A stretch of 64,000 nt of DNA from contig JANVFP010000052.1 of the NCBI GenBank assembly GCA_027919835.1, positions 116,887 through 180,886 on the forward strand. Reading direction: 5' to 3'. The stretch's first letter is position 1, and each line of letters begins with the position of its first letter. The DNA comes from Lentinula raphanica (lineage: Eukaryota > Basidiomycota > Agaricomycetes > Agaricales > Omphalotaceae). Positions 36,240 to 47,777 of the stretch are shown piece by piece. The notes under the pieces are model-generated. The model had not been told where the DNA came from. It ran no database searches and saw only the letters and a program-made list of their open reading frames with translations. The position numbers and the translations under genes are program-made.

Positions 36240-38574
36240 TTACTCTCCTTTTTCTAAATCCTTCTCTCTCGGTTCCACCGTCACCGTCTCTGTCTCCGCC
36301 GCCGCAGGTGGCGCTGCCGCAGACTCTGACTCAACGTCTTTCCCTGACGACGACGGTGATGGAGGCGCAGTCCTGACGATCTTGAGGTTTTTAATGAAAA
36401 ACGCGCAGATCAGCGCCAGCCCCGCGACAGGAACACCGACGACGAACACGATCCGGAGTGATTGGGCGTACGCCTGGACGACACCGGGGATCATCGATGA
36501 CGGAAGGTCGGTGTAGATCGCCGTGGGGGACTCTTTTACGATCGTCGCAGGAGCGTCTGGAGCATACTTCAAAAGGTTCTTCGAGAGTTCCGAAGCGAAG
36601 ACAGGCTCAGCGACACCCAGACCGAGGGTACCACCGAGGAACTGGGCGAAGGAAGCCATACTGGTGGCCTGTCCAAGAAGTCTGGGTGCGTCTTTGAATT
36701 CGACTCTACAAAAAGGAAAGAATTAAGATTAACAACGCGTTTAGAGAGGGAGAAGGAAATCAAATAACGTACTGCATTGCCAGAAGCGAATTCTGCATAC
36801 CCATACCGGTACCAACACCAGCCAAAATCTGGAAACCGATGAGTTGGGCGGACGAAGTCGTGGTGCTGACGGTGTATAACAGGCCAGAGCCGACAGCGAG
36901 GAAAATGGGGGCGCCTACGAGGAATGGCCAGCTGAAAAAAAAAAGAAAAAACTCGATAAGTGAAAGAACAGATCGAAGAAACAAAAACACATACTAGTAA
37001 CCAAACCTTCCTACGAGTTGACCCGAGCCAACAACGCTAAGCACGACACTCAGCATAAACGGCAAGAGATCAATGCCCGAATCAGTGGCTGTTCTATGTC
37101 TAACAGCTTGATAGAATATCGGAATATACTGTTAAATCAAACCTATCGTTAGATGGGATCATCAAATGAAAGAAACAATACTTGCATATGAAAAGAGTAA
37201 GAGGGAGAAACGAGTGAGGAAGCTGTATGTTATGATGGCGTAACTGAAATGGATCGAGTCAGCCAAATAAGCATGAAATGAGGGTAAACTTGAGCATACA
37301 TGGAGCGAGACTTGAAAATCTGTGTCGGAACCATGGCAATATCACCACGGTAGATCTCCCAAAAGATGAACGCGATTGTGCAAACGCCTGCAAAGACGAA
37401 CGACTGAGAAAAAAAGATCAATTCAGCTACCCCGCGACGTTTCCAAAAACCCAAAACCCAAGTACTCACGATAATGACAGCCTTGTCACCCCAAGGTTTG
37501 GTATTTCCACCCCATTGCAGAGCAAGTACAAGACATGTAACGGCACCTGCAACTAGAGTTGCTCCAACATAGTCAAGCTTAAGGATCTGGTGGAATATGT
37601 CCCTGTACGAGCGTTTCGAAGGATCGGATCCCAAAGGAGGCGATGCTTTCAAGAGGAAAGTCACAGCGGTCAAAGACACACCGCCGACGGGGAGATTAAT
37701 GAAGAAACACCAACGCCACGTTACCTGTGTAACTAGCTCAGCGCGAATAACAAACCGCAAGAGAAAAAAAAACATACGTGGTCGGTGAATGCGCCACCAA
37801 TCAAAGGCCCGATGACGGAAGATAGACCGAACACGGCTCCAAACATACCAAACAATCGTGGTCGATCCTCGAGTCTTGTGGCCTGAGAGATGATCTGGAT
37901 CATTGCGACGACTGTGAATCAAAAAAAAAGCCAAGTCAGTTCATGAGCCGGACAAAATCAGACAAACTGTGAACTCACAAATTCCTGCCGCTCCAGCACC
38001 AGAAACCGTACGGCCTACGATTAACTGGTCTACATTCTGCGACACGCCACAAATCAGAGATCCGGTTTCAAAGATGGTAACGGATGAGATCAGGATCCAC
38101 TTTGCGGGAAATATGCGGAGGAGCTGGCCGTAGAACAGGAGGAAGACGGTTTGTGCGAGAACGAAGGAGGAAGAGACCCATCCTTGGAGGGAAAACGAGT
38201 CAAAGTCGGAGGCGATACGAGGAAGAGCAGTTGCTAATGAAAGAAAGAACGCGTCAATCTGGGTTCACAAAAATATCAAAGTTAGAGGGAAACGCACATA
38301 GAATAGTTTGATCCAGAGCGATCAGCAGTAGCGACAACAGCCTGATGCAAAAGGTGAGCTATAGGAGTAAACCAAGAGACAAAAGCGAAACACACATCGC
38401 CACGAAAATCAACGCCAATTTCTTCCCTGTCACCACCGTACTTTCTGGATGAGGATGAGGAGCCACTGGAGATTTGCCATTCGCGTTATCGTTGTCTTCC
38501 ATAGTGGCTGAATGAACGGAAGCCAACGTTCTGTCTGATGATTGGCGAGGAGTTGAACTCTTGAGCTCAGACAT
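36240..38574 (-). CDS. MFS multidrug/metabolite efflux transporter (DHA2-like)
   Basis: Ten exons in perfect phase give 595 residues: 38574-38396, 38341-38298, 38233-37979, 37911-37778, 37724-37470, 37403-37300, 37243-37186, 37128-36995, 36931-36773 and 36705-36240. The N-terminal cytosolic tail is Ser/Pro-rich. TM1 ends in LIALDQTILSTALPRIASDF, the DHA2/TRI12-type signature. Later helices include GWVSSSFVLAQTVFLLFYG, RTVSGAGAAGI, WRWCFFINLPVGGVS (the motif-C region of 14-helix drug:H+ antiporters) and GMGMQNSLLAMQ. The C-terminal tail is charged. The family exports toxic compounds or secondary metabolites across the plasma membrane by proton exchange; the substrate is not readable here. The intron 37185-37129 is GC-AG. 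No biosynthetic genes adjoin it. Confidence 0.9.
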
Positions 38575-39552
38575 GGAAACTGATATTCTGAGGCAAATTG
38601 GGAAGAGGACGGTTGCGAAGAGTTTGAACGGTGAGAAGGCCAATATATACTTTTCACATAACTTGACGGCAAAGGCAAGGGGTAAACGCGTCGGCTGGCG
38701 GGTAAATTCCTCGAACCTTTCGGAAATACCGCTTCGTAAGCAGTTTTAGCTAAATTTCGGTGAATTTGTCAGCAAGTTGGCCTCTCCTACCGTTGCCGTT
38801 CCGTTTTATTTCCGTCAATACGCCTGTAACAGAAAAAATGGCGGTGAGTACTCTCACAGTTCTTCAAGTTGGCCTGTAACAAACCTTTGAACGTTAACCT
38901 TTGAAGCTTCCTCGAATGTCGCAACAAGCTTTGACTTGAATCATTGAAGCTGTGCGGAAACAGTACATGGAACCCAACATGTCGAACCTGCATGCCAAAC
39001 TAAGTGCCATGCTAGGCCATACTGCGCCGGTGCTCTAGGACCTTTCAATTTTAGTATCCAATCATACACAACCGAGCAGCGTTCGAGTCATCTTGACTCC
39101 CGCAAAACTCTTCACTTCCTTGGTTTTCGGGCTATAAGTTTACTACAATCAAAGTGGCGACTCTAAACCAACTTGCATAACACAAAACGCCAGACGGTGA
39201 GAAGGAATACCGACCTATCATCTCTCTCTATCTAACCCACTTTCTCCGAATCGTCTATGTCATGGCAGTCGAAGAACCACGAAGAAGTTGAACTTTGGAA
39301 GATTCCAGGCGATAGTTGTAACCAAAAGAAAAAGGCGCTCCTAGGGCGCTTAGAGTTTGTTTCTTCCACGGACCACCACACAAACTCCATTGCCGATATC
39401 TTCATAATCATTCTATCGATAATCGAGTCAATCGTCGATTCACTTTCAAAGTTCGCCTATCCAGATACAATCATGAAAAAGAGGAAGCATATTCCAACTG
39501 CCAATTATTAATGCCCGAGACGACAATCTGAATTCTGAACTTGCGATTGTGG
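38575..39552. other. Intergenic, no supported gene
   Basis: Promoter side of the transporter gene and spacer. Nothing else recognised. Confidence 0.4.
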
Positions 39553-41890
39553 GCCATTGCCTTAGAGGCATGGCATATACGAGTCCGAATACAAGGCAAT
39601 TAGGGAGGATGACCTGTGGATGCATACTCATTGTACATAGGAATGGACAGGTCAAACATAATGGGCCTCAAGAGTCAAAATATTGTTCAATCAAGCAGCA
39701 GTGTGTATTACACATGAGAAGAGGAGGTGGCATTCAGTGCATGGGAGCAAATACAATTGCACAAGCGACGGCAAGCACAGCTGCACATGTAGCGGTACCA
39801 TGACTGAACAGAGTACAAGCAGAAGAGAATGCAAAAGCAAGAGGGCAGTATCAGCTATGCAGTGGATACAGGCATGCATGAAGGAGATGAGGTAGGCACA
39901 GATGGCAGGAGCGAGCATTGGATTACTAGCAGTATAGGAGAACCCAGCACTGTGTTGTCAAACATGAGGAAATATAAATTGAGGAAGATTGCATGGCTTA
40001 CAATAACACCAATGACTGCTGAGCACTGAACAGTTCCTACTCCTATGTAGCGCCCCATCCCAATGCAAAAGTGAAGACAGTCACTGGCAGCCGCATGAAT
40101 GATGAACGCGGCAAATTGAAGGATTGAATGAGGCGAATTGAGGAGGTGAACACGGCGAGGTGACTCAAGTGAATGCAACAAATTGAGGGAGTGAGTACTA
40201 AGTAGCAAATTGAACAAGGGAACAGTTCACTGTGAACGTGGCGACTTGAGCGAGCAAGATGAGCAACTGAAGGTAGAAGAGCATCATGGCAGAGAGCAGA
40301 AAACACATTAAAAACATACACTGGCAATAGATGGGGCAACAGAGAGCAAGGCCTTAGGCTTATCAAAAGTTGACAGTGGCAGTGAAGATAGCATTGGGTA
40401 GCTGGAAATGGCAAAGGATTGAAGTAGGAGTGAATTGGGAGTGTGAATGAGAATGTAGTTGGTCAAGCTCAAGAGCCATCAGAGTCAATGATCAGACATG
40501 CAAAGCAGTGAAGACTGCAGTGGGTACATTGCGTGAGGTAGGCTCTGTGCCCCTAGGACACTGGATCGGCTCCTCACTGTGTCAACATTGAGAGAGAACA
40601 GAAAAGTTGAAGTAGTAGGTGATGGTGAGGCTTGAGCAGCATGAGCGGTGAGGACCCCTGATAATACGGTAAGAGGTTCAGTACCGGCGATGCCCATATT
40701 TGGCCCTTTTTTCTTGACAAGAATGTGCCCAGAATTTGCCCTTTTCACAGGACTCCAAATTTTGTGCCCAAATTTTGCCCTTTTTTGTACTAATGCCTGC
40801 CGGGAACTGGGCCACCTTAAGGGTTTTCAGTCAATTTCTTGAGCACCATTGACGTGTTTTACACCAAAATGGTCAAGATGCGTGGGCATGCATCTTGCGG
40901 ATAGGCTGATATTTTTTTTGAGAATTTAGAGTAGAAGATGACTGCACTATTAATCAATTACCAGTGAGGGGTCCGAATTGAGAAAATGCCGGGATCTGGG
41001 TCATGGATGGATTGCCCAGTCATTCAGCAGCAAATACTTGGATTTTTTGCTATGCAGTATATTGGTATGACACTAGCAGACACCCTGTACAATTTAACCT
41101 CGACATTTTGAAGTGGTGAACCAGCAATGGATATCGGGAGTATCATGCTTGCCGAAATAACAAAATCATGTGACTTACGGAATTGCACTGGAAAAAAAAT
41201 TCATAGCTCTCTGAGTTCACATCGTCTTGAGCTCAGATTGGGTCCAGATAATGCTAAGATACTGGGCTACATGCTCCATGTTTTATTTTGTATGATATGT
41301 GCATACTCGAGCTTGTATATCCAAAATGGCCCACTTGCCAGGTTGGCCCATTTCCCGGCAGGCATTAGTACTGTACTTTTCAAATTTTCTCTGTGCTTTC
41401 TGCCGCATTCGGAGCTTCCTGAAGTGTCCGGGGAGCATCAGCATTCACTATTTCTGCTGCCAGAATGCCTCAGTGAGTTCACAGAGAGGGTGGCTGCAGG
41501 CAGCTGTAAAATACTACTAGATTGTCCCCAGATCCTCAGAATTTGCCCTTTTAGATTGTACTTTGACTGGGTCAACCACTTTTTGGCTCTTTAGGGCACC
41601 AGAGAATCATTGAAGATTATGCCAAAATTTAGCCCTTTGTACCGTACTTCCGTCAAAAAATTTCCAAAATTTAGCCTTTTCGGTACTTCTCCTCTGACCG
41701 TATTATCAGGGGTCCTGAGCGGTGAACCTATTGTGACAAAGTGACAGTCACAATAGAGGACAATGAGAAAATAACTTTTGTGACAAATTACTATAAGGAG
41801 AAATTATGGATTACTGTTTTCGGTATACAATTTCAGCCATAGAGACGATTCCTCTTTTCATTCGGACTCGTAATAGACAGGTGCTGGACA
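39553..41890. mobile_element. Putative element bounded by inverted TACGAGTCCGAAT repeats, copy Y
   Basis: The left boundary carries GTGGGCCATTGCC and TACGAGTCCGAAT (about 39553-39592). The right boundary carries CCATAGAGACGATTCCTCTTTTC and ATTCGGACTCGTA (about 41838-41873). Both resemble the borders of copy X at 25.8-27.8 kb. The interior is low-complexity and non-coding, and a second element (40652-41715) is inserted in it. Boundaries are approximate. Confidence 0.4.
40652..41715. mobile_element. Non-autonomous DNA transposon with GGACCCCTGATAATACGG ends and 10-bp target duplication
   Basis: The left end GGACCCCTGATAATACGGTAAGAGG and the inverted right end agree over about 35 bases with few mismatches. 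Both sides are flanked by TGAGCGGTGA (40642-40651 and 41716-41725). Subterminal regions repeat motifs of the type ATTTGCCCTTTT many times. There is no long coding frame for a transposase. Superfamily is undecided: a 9-11 bp duplication fits Mutator-like elements, though the subterminal repeats resemble other fungal families. Confidence 0.85.
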
Positions 41891-42949
41891 GGTGTTCGCC
41901 TGTAAGTATCCGCATTGCGCAAGGTGCAACCCTTGCGAGATATTGTGAGATATCGCGTGAGCCATATCCACTCAGGCTCCGTGTGCTCATAACAGGTAAT
42001 AGCCTCTAATAGCAGCTAATAGCGTGCAATACATGCGGTAAGCAGGAAACTTTTTGAGCATATCATAACCTCTTATCAGCATATCACGAACGTTCACCGA
42101 GTCTTACACAGAAGTTAGTCAGATACAAGAATATCAAAAGGCGAAATGGGTGACATTGAACCTTCACGGCATAGAAGGGGGAGAGGGTAAGAGCCTAGAG
42201 GAGGTGCCCAATACAAAACATGACAAACTCGGGAGGTCTGTATACTACCACGTTTCAAATTTCTCTCATGAATCTTCCTTCCGTAGCAACACTGTGCTCT
42301 TCATCTACCAGGCGGCTACATCAACCCTTGTGTGCATACATCTACACAGATGACTGACTCGTTCCCTTCCAGTTGCAGATCAGTGCTTTAACCTAGTTAG
42401 ACATATCCCGGGAAACATCGAGTCTCTCCATCTCTTTTTCGGGAGCCGTTCTAAGTATGTGATTCCTTTCCATCAAAGTGAACTTACTTAAGCGCGTTCC
42501 AACTTTCCGTCCGAAATTCTTTTTCTTCTCTGCACGAGCAAGGAATTACTCACGAGCGAAGATCGATGAAGCGTAACACCCAAGTGGAGGAGGAGGAGGT
42601 CGAGAACAAGCTCCCCGAATGGCATACAACAACTTTCGCCAGCAGATACAAAACTTTCTGGAAACCAGTCAAGAAACGATGGGATAGTCAATTCAAAATT
42701 GGTCAAGAGCATTCGACGATCGTCGACTCTCGGTTATACGAATCAGTTTGTCGAGACAGAAGTTGGATCAGGTTGGATCGGACGCGTACATTTTCCTCTA
42801 ATCGCTGCCTAACGCTGCTTCAAGCAACGTGTGGAGTCACCGGCGGGTACACCGATGATCAGTATCTGGGCCAATATGCGCTCAATTCTCCACTGGCCAT
42901 TCATATGGAATCGTGTCTCGTGCTGTCTCGTGGCAACTTTGAGCCATTT
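41891..42949. other. Intergenic, no supported gene
   Basis: An open frame begins near 42566 (charged N-terminus, KRNTQVEEEEVENKLPEWH) but shows no domain and overlaps the duplicated block downstream. Not called as a gene. Confidence 0.3.
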
Positions 42950-44560
42950 CGAGCTCAGAGCTACGACGTGGAACAAGATCATTCACAGCTTCACACACAG
43001 CCCACGGTTGATGCATATGGTGATCATCTTTTGAAACCAGCTCTGATGATACGAAAGGGTCCCACATCGGCGTAAGTAATGTATGGTGGCTCAGGTAGAA
43101 AATGGACAAGGTTTTCGTCTCGCAGTGGTTGTGTGTGTGCATAGTGTGCATACTGGTGCATATTGGAGAAATCCATTCTGCTAGTCGCAAATCGACTCGG
43201 TTTCGGTCCAACAGAAAATCGCTCACGGATGGTTCCGCAACAACGGCTAACAAGAGTCGGTAGTTGATTGTAAGAATGTCAACCTACGATAGCCCACAAT
43301 CTCCTACGATAACCTCGAAACCCATAAGAACGACGCATCTGGAGCATCGCCTCTAAATTTTCACTCTTGACCCCCCAACCAACGTTTAGTCTTGTGCTTG
43401 CCTTGAAATTACTACAAACAACCCTTAAAATTTGCTGGTCGAATCTAAAACACAGTTAGGTGAGACTCTTGCTCAAAGAGCAATTCCTCTCACTCACTTG
43501 ACAATCTGCACGCCTATCCCGCTCAGAATGTATCTGTTCCCAAAATCTACGTGGCACTCATTTGTTGCCAGAATGCTTCTCATTTCGATGATTGCTGCTG
43601 CGATGGCCTCGCCCATGCTCTCGCGTTCTTCAACAGCTGTATCATCGAGTGGGGTAAGAAAGTCTAAAAGGCCATCGAAGAAGGAAGTAAGTGCTGAACT
43701 GGTATCGCTTTTCTCGACTCCGAATACTCATAGAACCTTTGATAGCCGCCTAATAAGCGTAGTAAGTCTTCGGGCCTTCAGGTTTCGATTCCTGTCGTCC
43801 GTTACCACTCTGACTATCACCTTCTTATGATCATAGTCCACACATTCAAAATTGAGGTGATTGACCATTTTGGTGCGGATTACCCTGCACAGGATACTTG
43901 GACGCTGTGTGTGACACCCTCTGACCCACTGTCGCCACAATACACCGGCTATCGAACCAACATGCAAACTTCAGGAACATGGCTCCCTCTCACATATCCG
44001 GAAAAGCCGGGAGAACTACATAACGCCAAAAGCGCTCAACGGAGGTCACCGTCAAGCTATCGTGCAATCGAAATTGGGACCGCGAAAATGTCAACTGAAA
44101 CGATGAAAGAGGTGCTTAACAAGCTAGACGCAAAAGTCATCGACCATCGCTCTCACAAACTTCTCAACTCTGTCTCCATTTTCCAAGTCTTGATACTTTT
44201 AGAGCCAACGTTGATCGAGCACACGACAGACAGCCGATATAAAGTCATTGAATACACCTTCGATGATCTCTCGGATTTCCAAAAAGAATTTGACGAGATG
44301 GTTTTGGCGAAGGGTACGGCGGCGGATTTCGCCCTCGACAGGTTTGATATGGCAAGGGATTGGGATATGTACAAGATGATTCATGAAAAGCAGCTCACCA
44401 TCAAGGATATGCTCGATGCCAAAAACGCCCAGGTTTTTGAGTGGATAGACCCGCGTTATCATACGCTTGACCTCCCTAACCAGCTCCCCGCCGAGCCTGG
44501 GCCGGAGGAAACGGGCATCTGACGGTCCATCAGATCTCAGATCTAGGATGGAATTAGACG
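42950..44560 (+). repeat. Segmental duplication, copy A (with 59600-61170 and 61490-62281)
   Basis: The promoter side (CACAGCTTCACACACAGCC ... GATGCATA ... GTATGGTGG) and the secreted-protein gene that follows recur near 59.6 and 61.5 kb in the same orientation. The three copies have diverged to different degrees. Confidence 0.7.
43528..44522 (+). CDS. Secreted protein of unknown function, intact family member A
   Basis: Exons 43528-43686, 43746-43758 (13-nt micro-exon) and 43837-44522 join in phase to 285 residues. The first exon encodes a signal peptide (hydrophobic MLLISMIAAAMASPM preceded by MYLFPKSTWHSFVAR) and a basic Ser-rich spacer. The body contains DTWTLCVTPSD, GYRTNMQTSGTWLPL, IEIGTAKMSTETMKEVLNKL, LDAKVIDHRSHKLLNSVSIF and a C-terminal PAEPGPEETGI. 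I do not recognise a family. The body looks like a folded alpha/beta domain, not a low-complexity one. Two paralogues lie 16-18 kb downstream. A second Met (43573) could also serve as start and would give a more compact signal peptide. Confidence 0.75.
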
Positions 44561-46254
44561 GTCGAACCTCAGTGCGCTCTGTGAGTCTCATCATGACTGT
44601 TGTCGACTCAGACGTAGATGAACTTTTCCTCAGGTGTATCCTCAAACCCTTCGGAAGGCCCAACTCGGCAGATGGTCTCGCTCTCCGCATGTCAGGCCTC
44701 CATCTTACTTACTATAGAATTTTCCCCTCTTCGATTCATTTTTTCCGTCTGTTCCATGACAATCTTTCCAATTCTCGTATTTCCTTCCGCCTTTGCGGAC
44801 TCTCGGCCTCGTTGCTTGTACTATGTGCACCATTACTGACGAGTTCTTTCCTTCCTTCCTTACTATAGATTGCATCCCTCTTCCATCCTTTCTTCCATTT
44901 GTTTCATCTCTCCACTTCGTTTTTATCTCATATCCGATTCCTCGATTCACAAATATTTACTTCGTCACACCTCAGAACGCCTGGGCCCAGTGGGAATGAA
45001 TGAATGAATGAATTATACGCGGCTCCATGATCATTTAAAATATGTTTTGTCAACGATGATCATGCATACCCTGTACCACTAATCGATTTACCTGTTTTTC
45101 TTTACATCCACCACCTGTCGAGGGTTCAATGGTTCACGACTGCCTGGTTCCCACCGGGATGTATCATGTCATATCTGTAAGGAGAGTTTCAACCTGTTTC
45201 AACTACAAAGACCCTTTCAATCTTCGGACACAGCGATATTTTTTGAACGAAAATATCTTGCAATTGTGTATTCCAAGTGGGCTGACAATGGAGTGTCCCC
45301 GAGGGCTCAGGGCAGACCCCCCAGATATAAGTGTAGATATCAATAGTATCGACGCAACGTAATTCCCTTCCTTGAGCTTGCAAGATGAGAGAGACGGGGG
45401 TAAAGATTTACAACAACAATCAGTCCATAGTATTCCATCACGCGTAAAGGAAATCGTAAGTGTACGTGCCAGACGAGCAACCTGAGGCCAAGAATCGTCG
45501 TCTGGGACTAAGCGGCGTTTCTTGTAAGAGCGGGATGTAGAGATGGTACGTTGCAGCAATAGCTAGGCAGATGCAGATGCAGAAACAGCGGAGGAAGAAG
45601 CGGAGAAGATGATCATTCGGACGAAGAAGAGTCGGTGCTTCCAGAAACAAAGGCAACAACTTGCGGCAGCTGGACCCGCCTGGAGGATGTACTCCGTGTC
45701 TAGGTTCTACATATAAAGAGCAATATCAGCACCACCAGTCAACCAAAGCAAACATACATCACCTTGTCAAGGTATCTCCGAGTCTCATCTATGACAGCTA
45801 TTTTGGGACTTTATTTGACTTTGACCCGTTCTCACACTTTCGGTATCGACTTGGACCGAGTTCCGCTGCCGCAACCGCTGACTTTCGACTGAAATCACAA
45901 CAAAGACTTCTCACTAGAGACTAATACTCAAATAGACATTGAAACTTTGAGTTTTGACTTGAGTGTAATGAGTATTTACTCAGTCTTATTGACATAAGAC
46001 TTCTCAGAATTGGAAAGAACATATTTACTCCTCTCAATATTCGGTTTACTTTGAGTTATGATATGCAGACTTTCCACAGTGGTCGTTTTACATTGAGTCC
46101 TGACCTGAAGACTTTCAACAGTGGCCAATGAACAACGAATCCGTTCAAAAAGACTCATGAATCGAGTGTAGAGACTGATGGTTCTGGCAACAAGATGCGA
46201 TACTTTCGCATGTTGACTAGTATGATTGGCCCGCCTGTTCTATCAATATATTAT
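44561..46254. other. Intergenic, no supported gene
   Basis: Pyrimidine-rich and without consistent exon structure. Frames at 45203-45559 are open but unsupported. Confidence 0.35.
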
Positions 46255-47110
46255 AGTGCAGAAGCATGTTATCATAAGTCCTATGTCGTTGAAGCAGAAT
46301 TGGACCTCTGCTTGATAATCTCCAATCATCAGGAAAAATGTTTTAGGCTTAGGGCATTCAAAGATACCCCCCATTTCTTAGGCCCTTTGAACAGCCTCAA
46401 AGTGCCTAACCAGCTTCAAAGTGCCTAAAGCTCTTGAAAGATCCTGAAAGATCCTGAAAGATCCCCAAAGACACCTAGGCAACCTCAAAGAACCTCAAAA
46501 ACCTAAGCCTCCATAGATTACTTTAAAAGTTCCTAAAATTTGGGGGGTATCTTTAAATGCTCTAGGGATAAGATACTTTTTCCTGATGAATCCAGCTCCT
46601 TTCCGATGCTCAGAAAACCATCTCGTGAGGATACTAGAAAATATAAAGAACGATTCATAGTACAGAAGCATGTTATCATAAGTCCTACGTCGTCGAAGCA
46701 GAATTTGACCTCTCTTTGATGATAATCTCCAATCCAGCTCCATTCCGATGCTTAGAAAACCATCTCTGAGGATACTGGCCCTTGGACAAAACCCAAGACA
46801 ACTTGAGGTATTTTCCAAGGTTCTCAATTTTCTTGATGGCGGCGATGAGGGTGGAGCTTGGTCGGTTTAGCGGTTTTACGGCTCTCCTTTGGTTGGCGGA
46901 CGTCCTCTTCAAAGTAGAAGATGGTGGCAATGAGGGTAGAGCTTGGTCGGTTTAGCGGTTTTACGGATCTCCTTTGGTTGGCGGACGTCCTCTGCAAAGT
47001 AGAATTGAACGATTCATAGTACAGAAGCATGTTATCATAAGTCTTACGTCGTCGAAGCATAGTTTGACCTCTCTTCGATGATTTCAAATCCAACTCCATT
47101 TCGATGCCAA
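46255..47110. repeat. Dispersed direct repeats around a MITE
   Basis: A block starting AGAAGCATGTTATCATAAGTC occurs at about 46261, 46667 and 47024. A second unit (GCTTGGTCGGTTTAGCGG ... CTTTGGTTGGCGGACGTCC) occurs at about 46857-46908, 46949-46993 and, more diverged, 47173-47222. On the minus strand the second unit is open (QPKESRKTAKPTKLHP), but no complete gene emerges. Confidence 0.6.
46327..46587. mobile_element. MITE (CATCAGGAAAAA family), copy 2, with AAT target duplication
   Basis: It begins CATCAGGAAAAATG and ends CTTTTTCCTGATG. It is flanked by AAT on both sides (46324-46326 and 46588-46590). It interrupts one copy of the local direct repeat. The sister repeat at 46721-46745 shows the uninterrupted site (CTCCAATCCAGCTCC). 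The interior shares the GATCCTGAAA repeats of copy 1. Confidence 0.8.
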
Positions 47111-47777
47111 TATTCTCGGTTTGGTCCTTCCAGCAGAATCAAGACAGTGCAAGGCGTTATTGAAGAGTGAAGCTTGGTCGATTTAGCGCTCTTACGGCTC
47201 TTCTTTGGTTGGTGGCCGTCCTCTGCAGACTAGAATCGAGGTGCTTTGGAGGTGGGGACGAGACACTTGCCACCGTTTGTGTCACCGCCGAGGGAGTTTT
47301 CTACGGTTTCCGGTGTGGGCTCGATAGCAGGCTTTTTGGATTTTTCACAGACCGCACTTTGCAGCGACCTGGGTGAGGGAGAAACGTTCAGCGCCGGGAA
47401 CGATTTCTTTGCTTCTTGCCATCTAGATGAAGAAAAAAGAGTGTCAGAATCGAGAAAGGCTAAATGAGAATTGAGATTACTTGGATGTTGAGGAACGGGT
47501 TACTTAAAGACATTCTTAGGCGCCGATTTTCATGACGACTCATACTTTCTGAGCAATAGAAACCTTGTAAGACTTACTGAACCACTGTTACAAGCCAAGA
47601 TCATCAATATAGATATAGCACTGAGATACAATAGCACAAATATGGCAAGACGGGCACGACACAACGAGAACCACCACCGACCGATACCAAGTAATGCTAT
47701 TCTGGCACAGCTGCAAAACAAACAAAAAATAAGACAATAGGGAATAATTGAGAAACATACTGTAAGAGTTCTGATGA
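47111..47777. other. Intergenic, possible exon remnants
   Basis: A minus-strand stretch at about 47230-47440 is open (WQEAKKSFPALNVSPSP ... GGDTNGGKCLVPTSK), bounded by a CTAG acceptor-like site, but it ends in a stop and could not be built into a gene. Confidence 0.3.
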
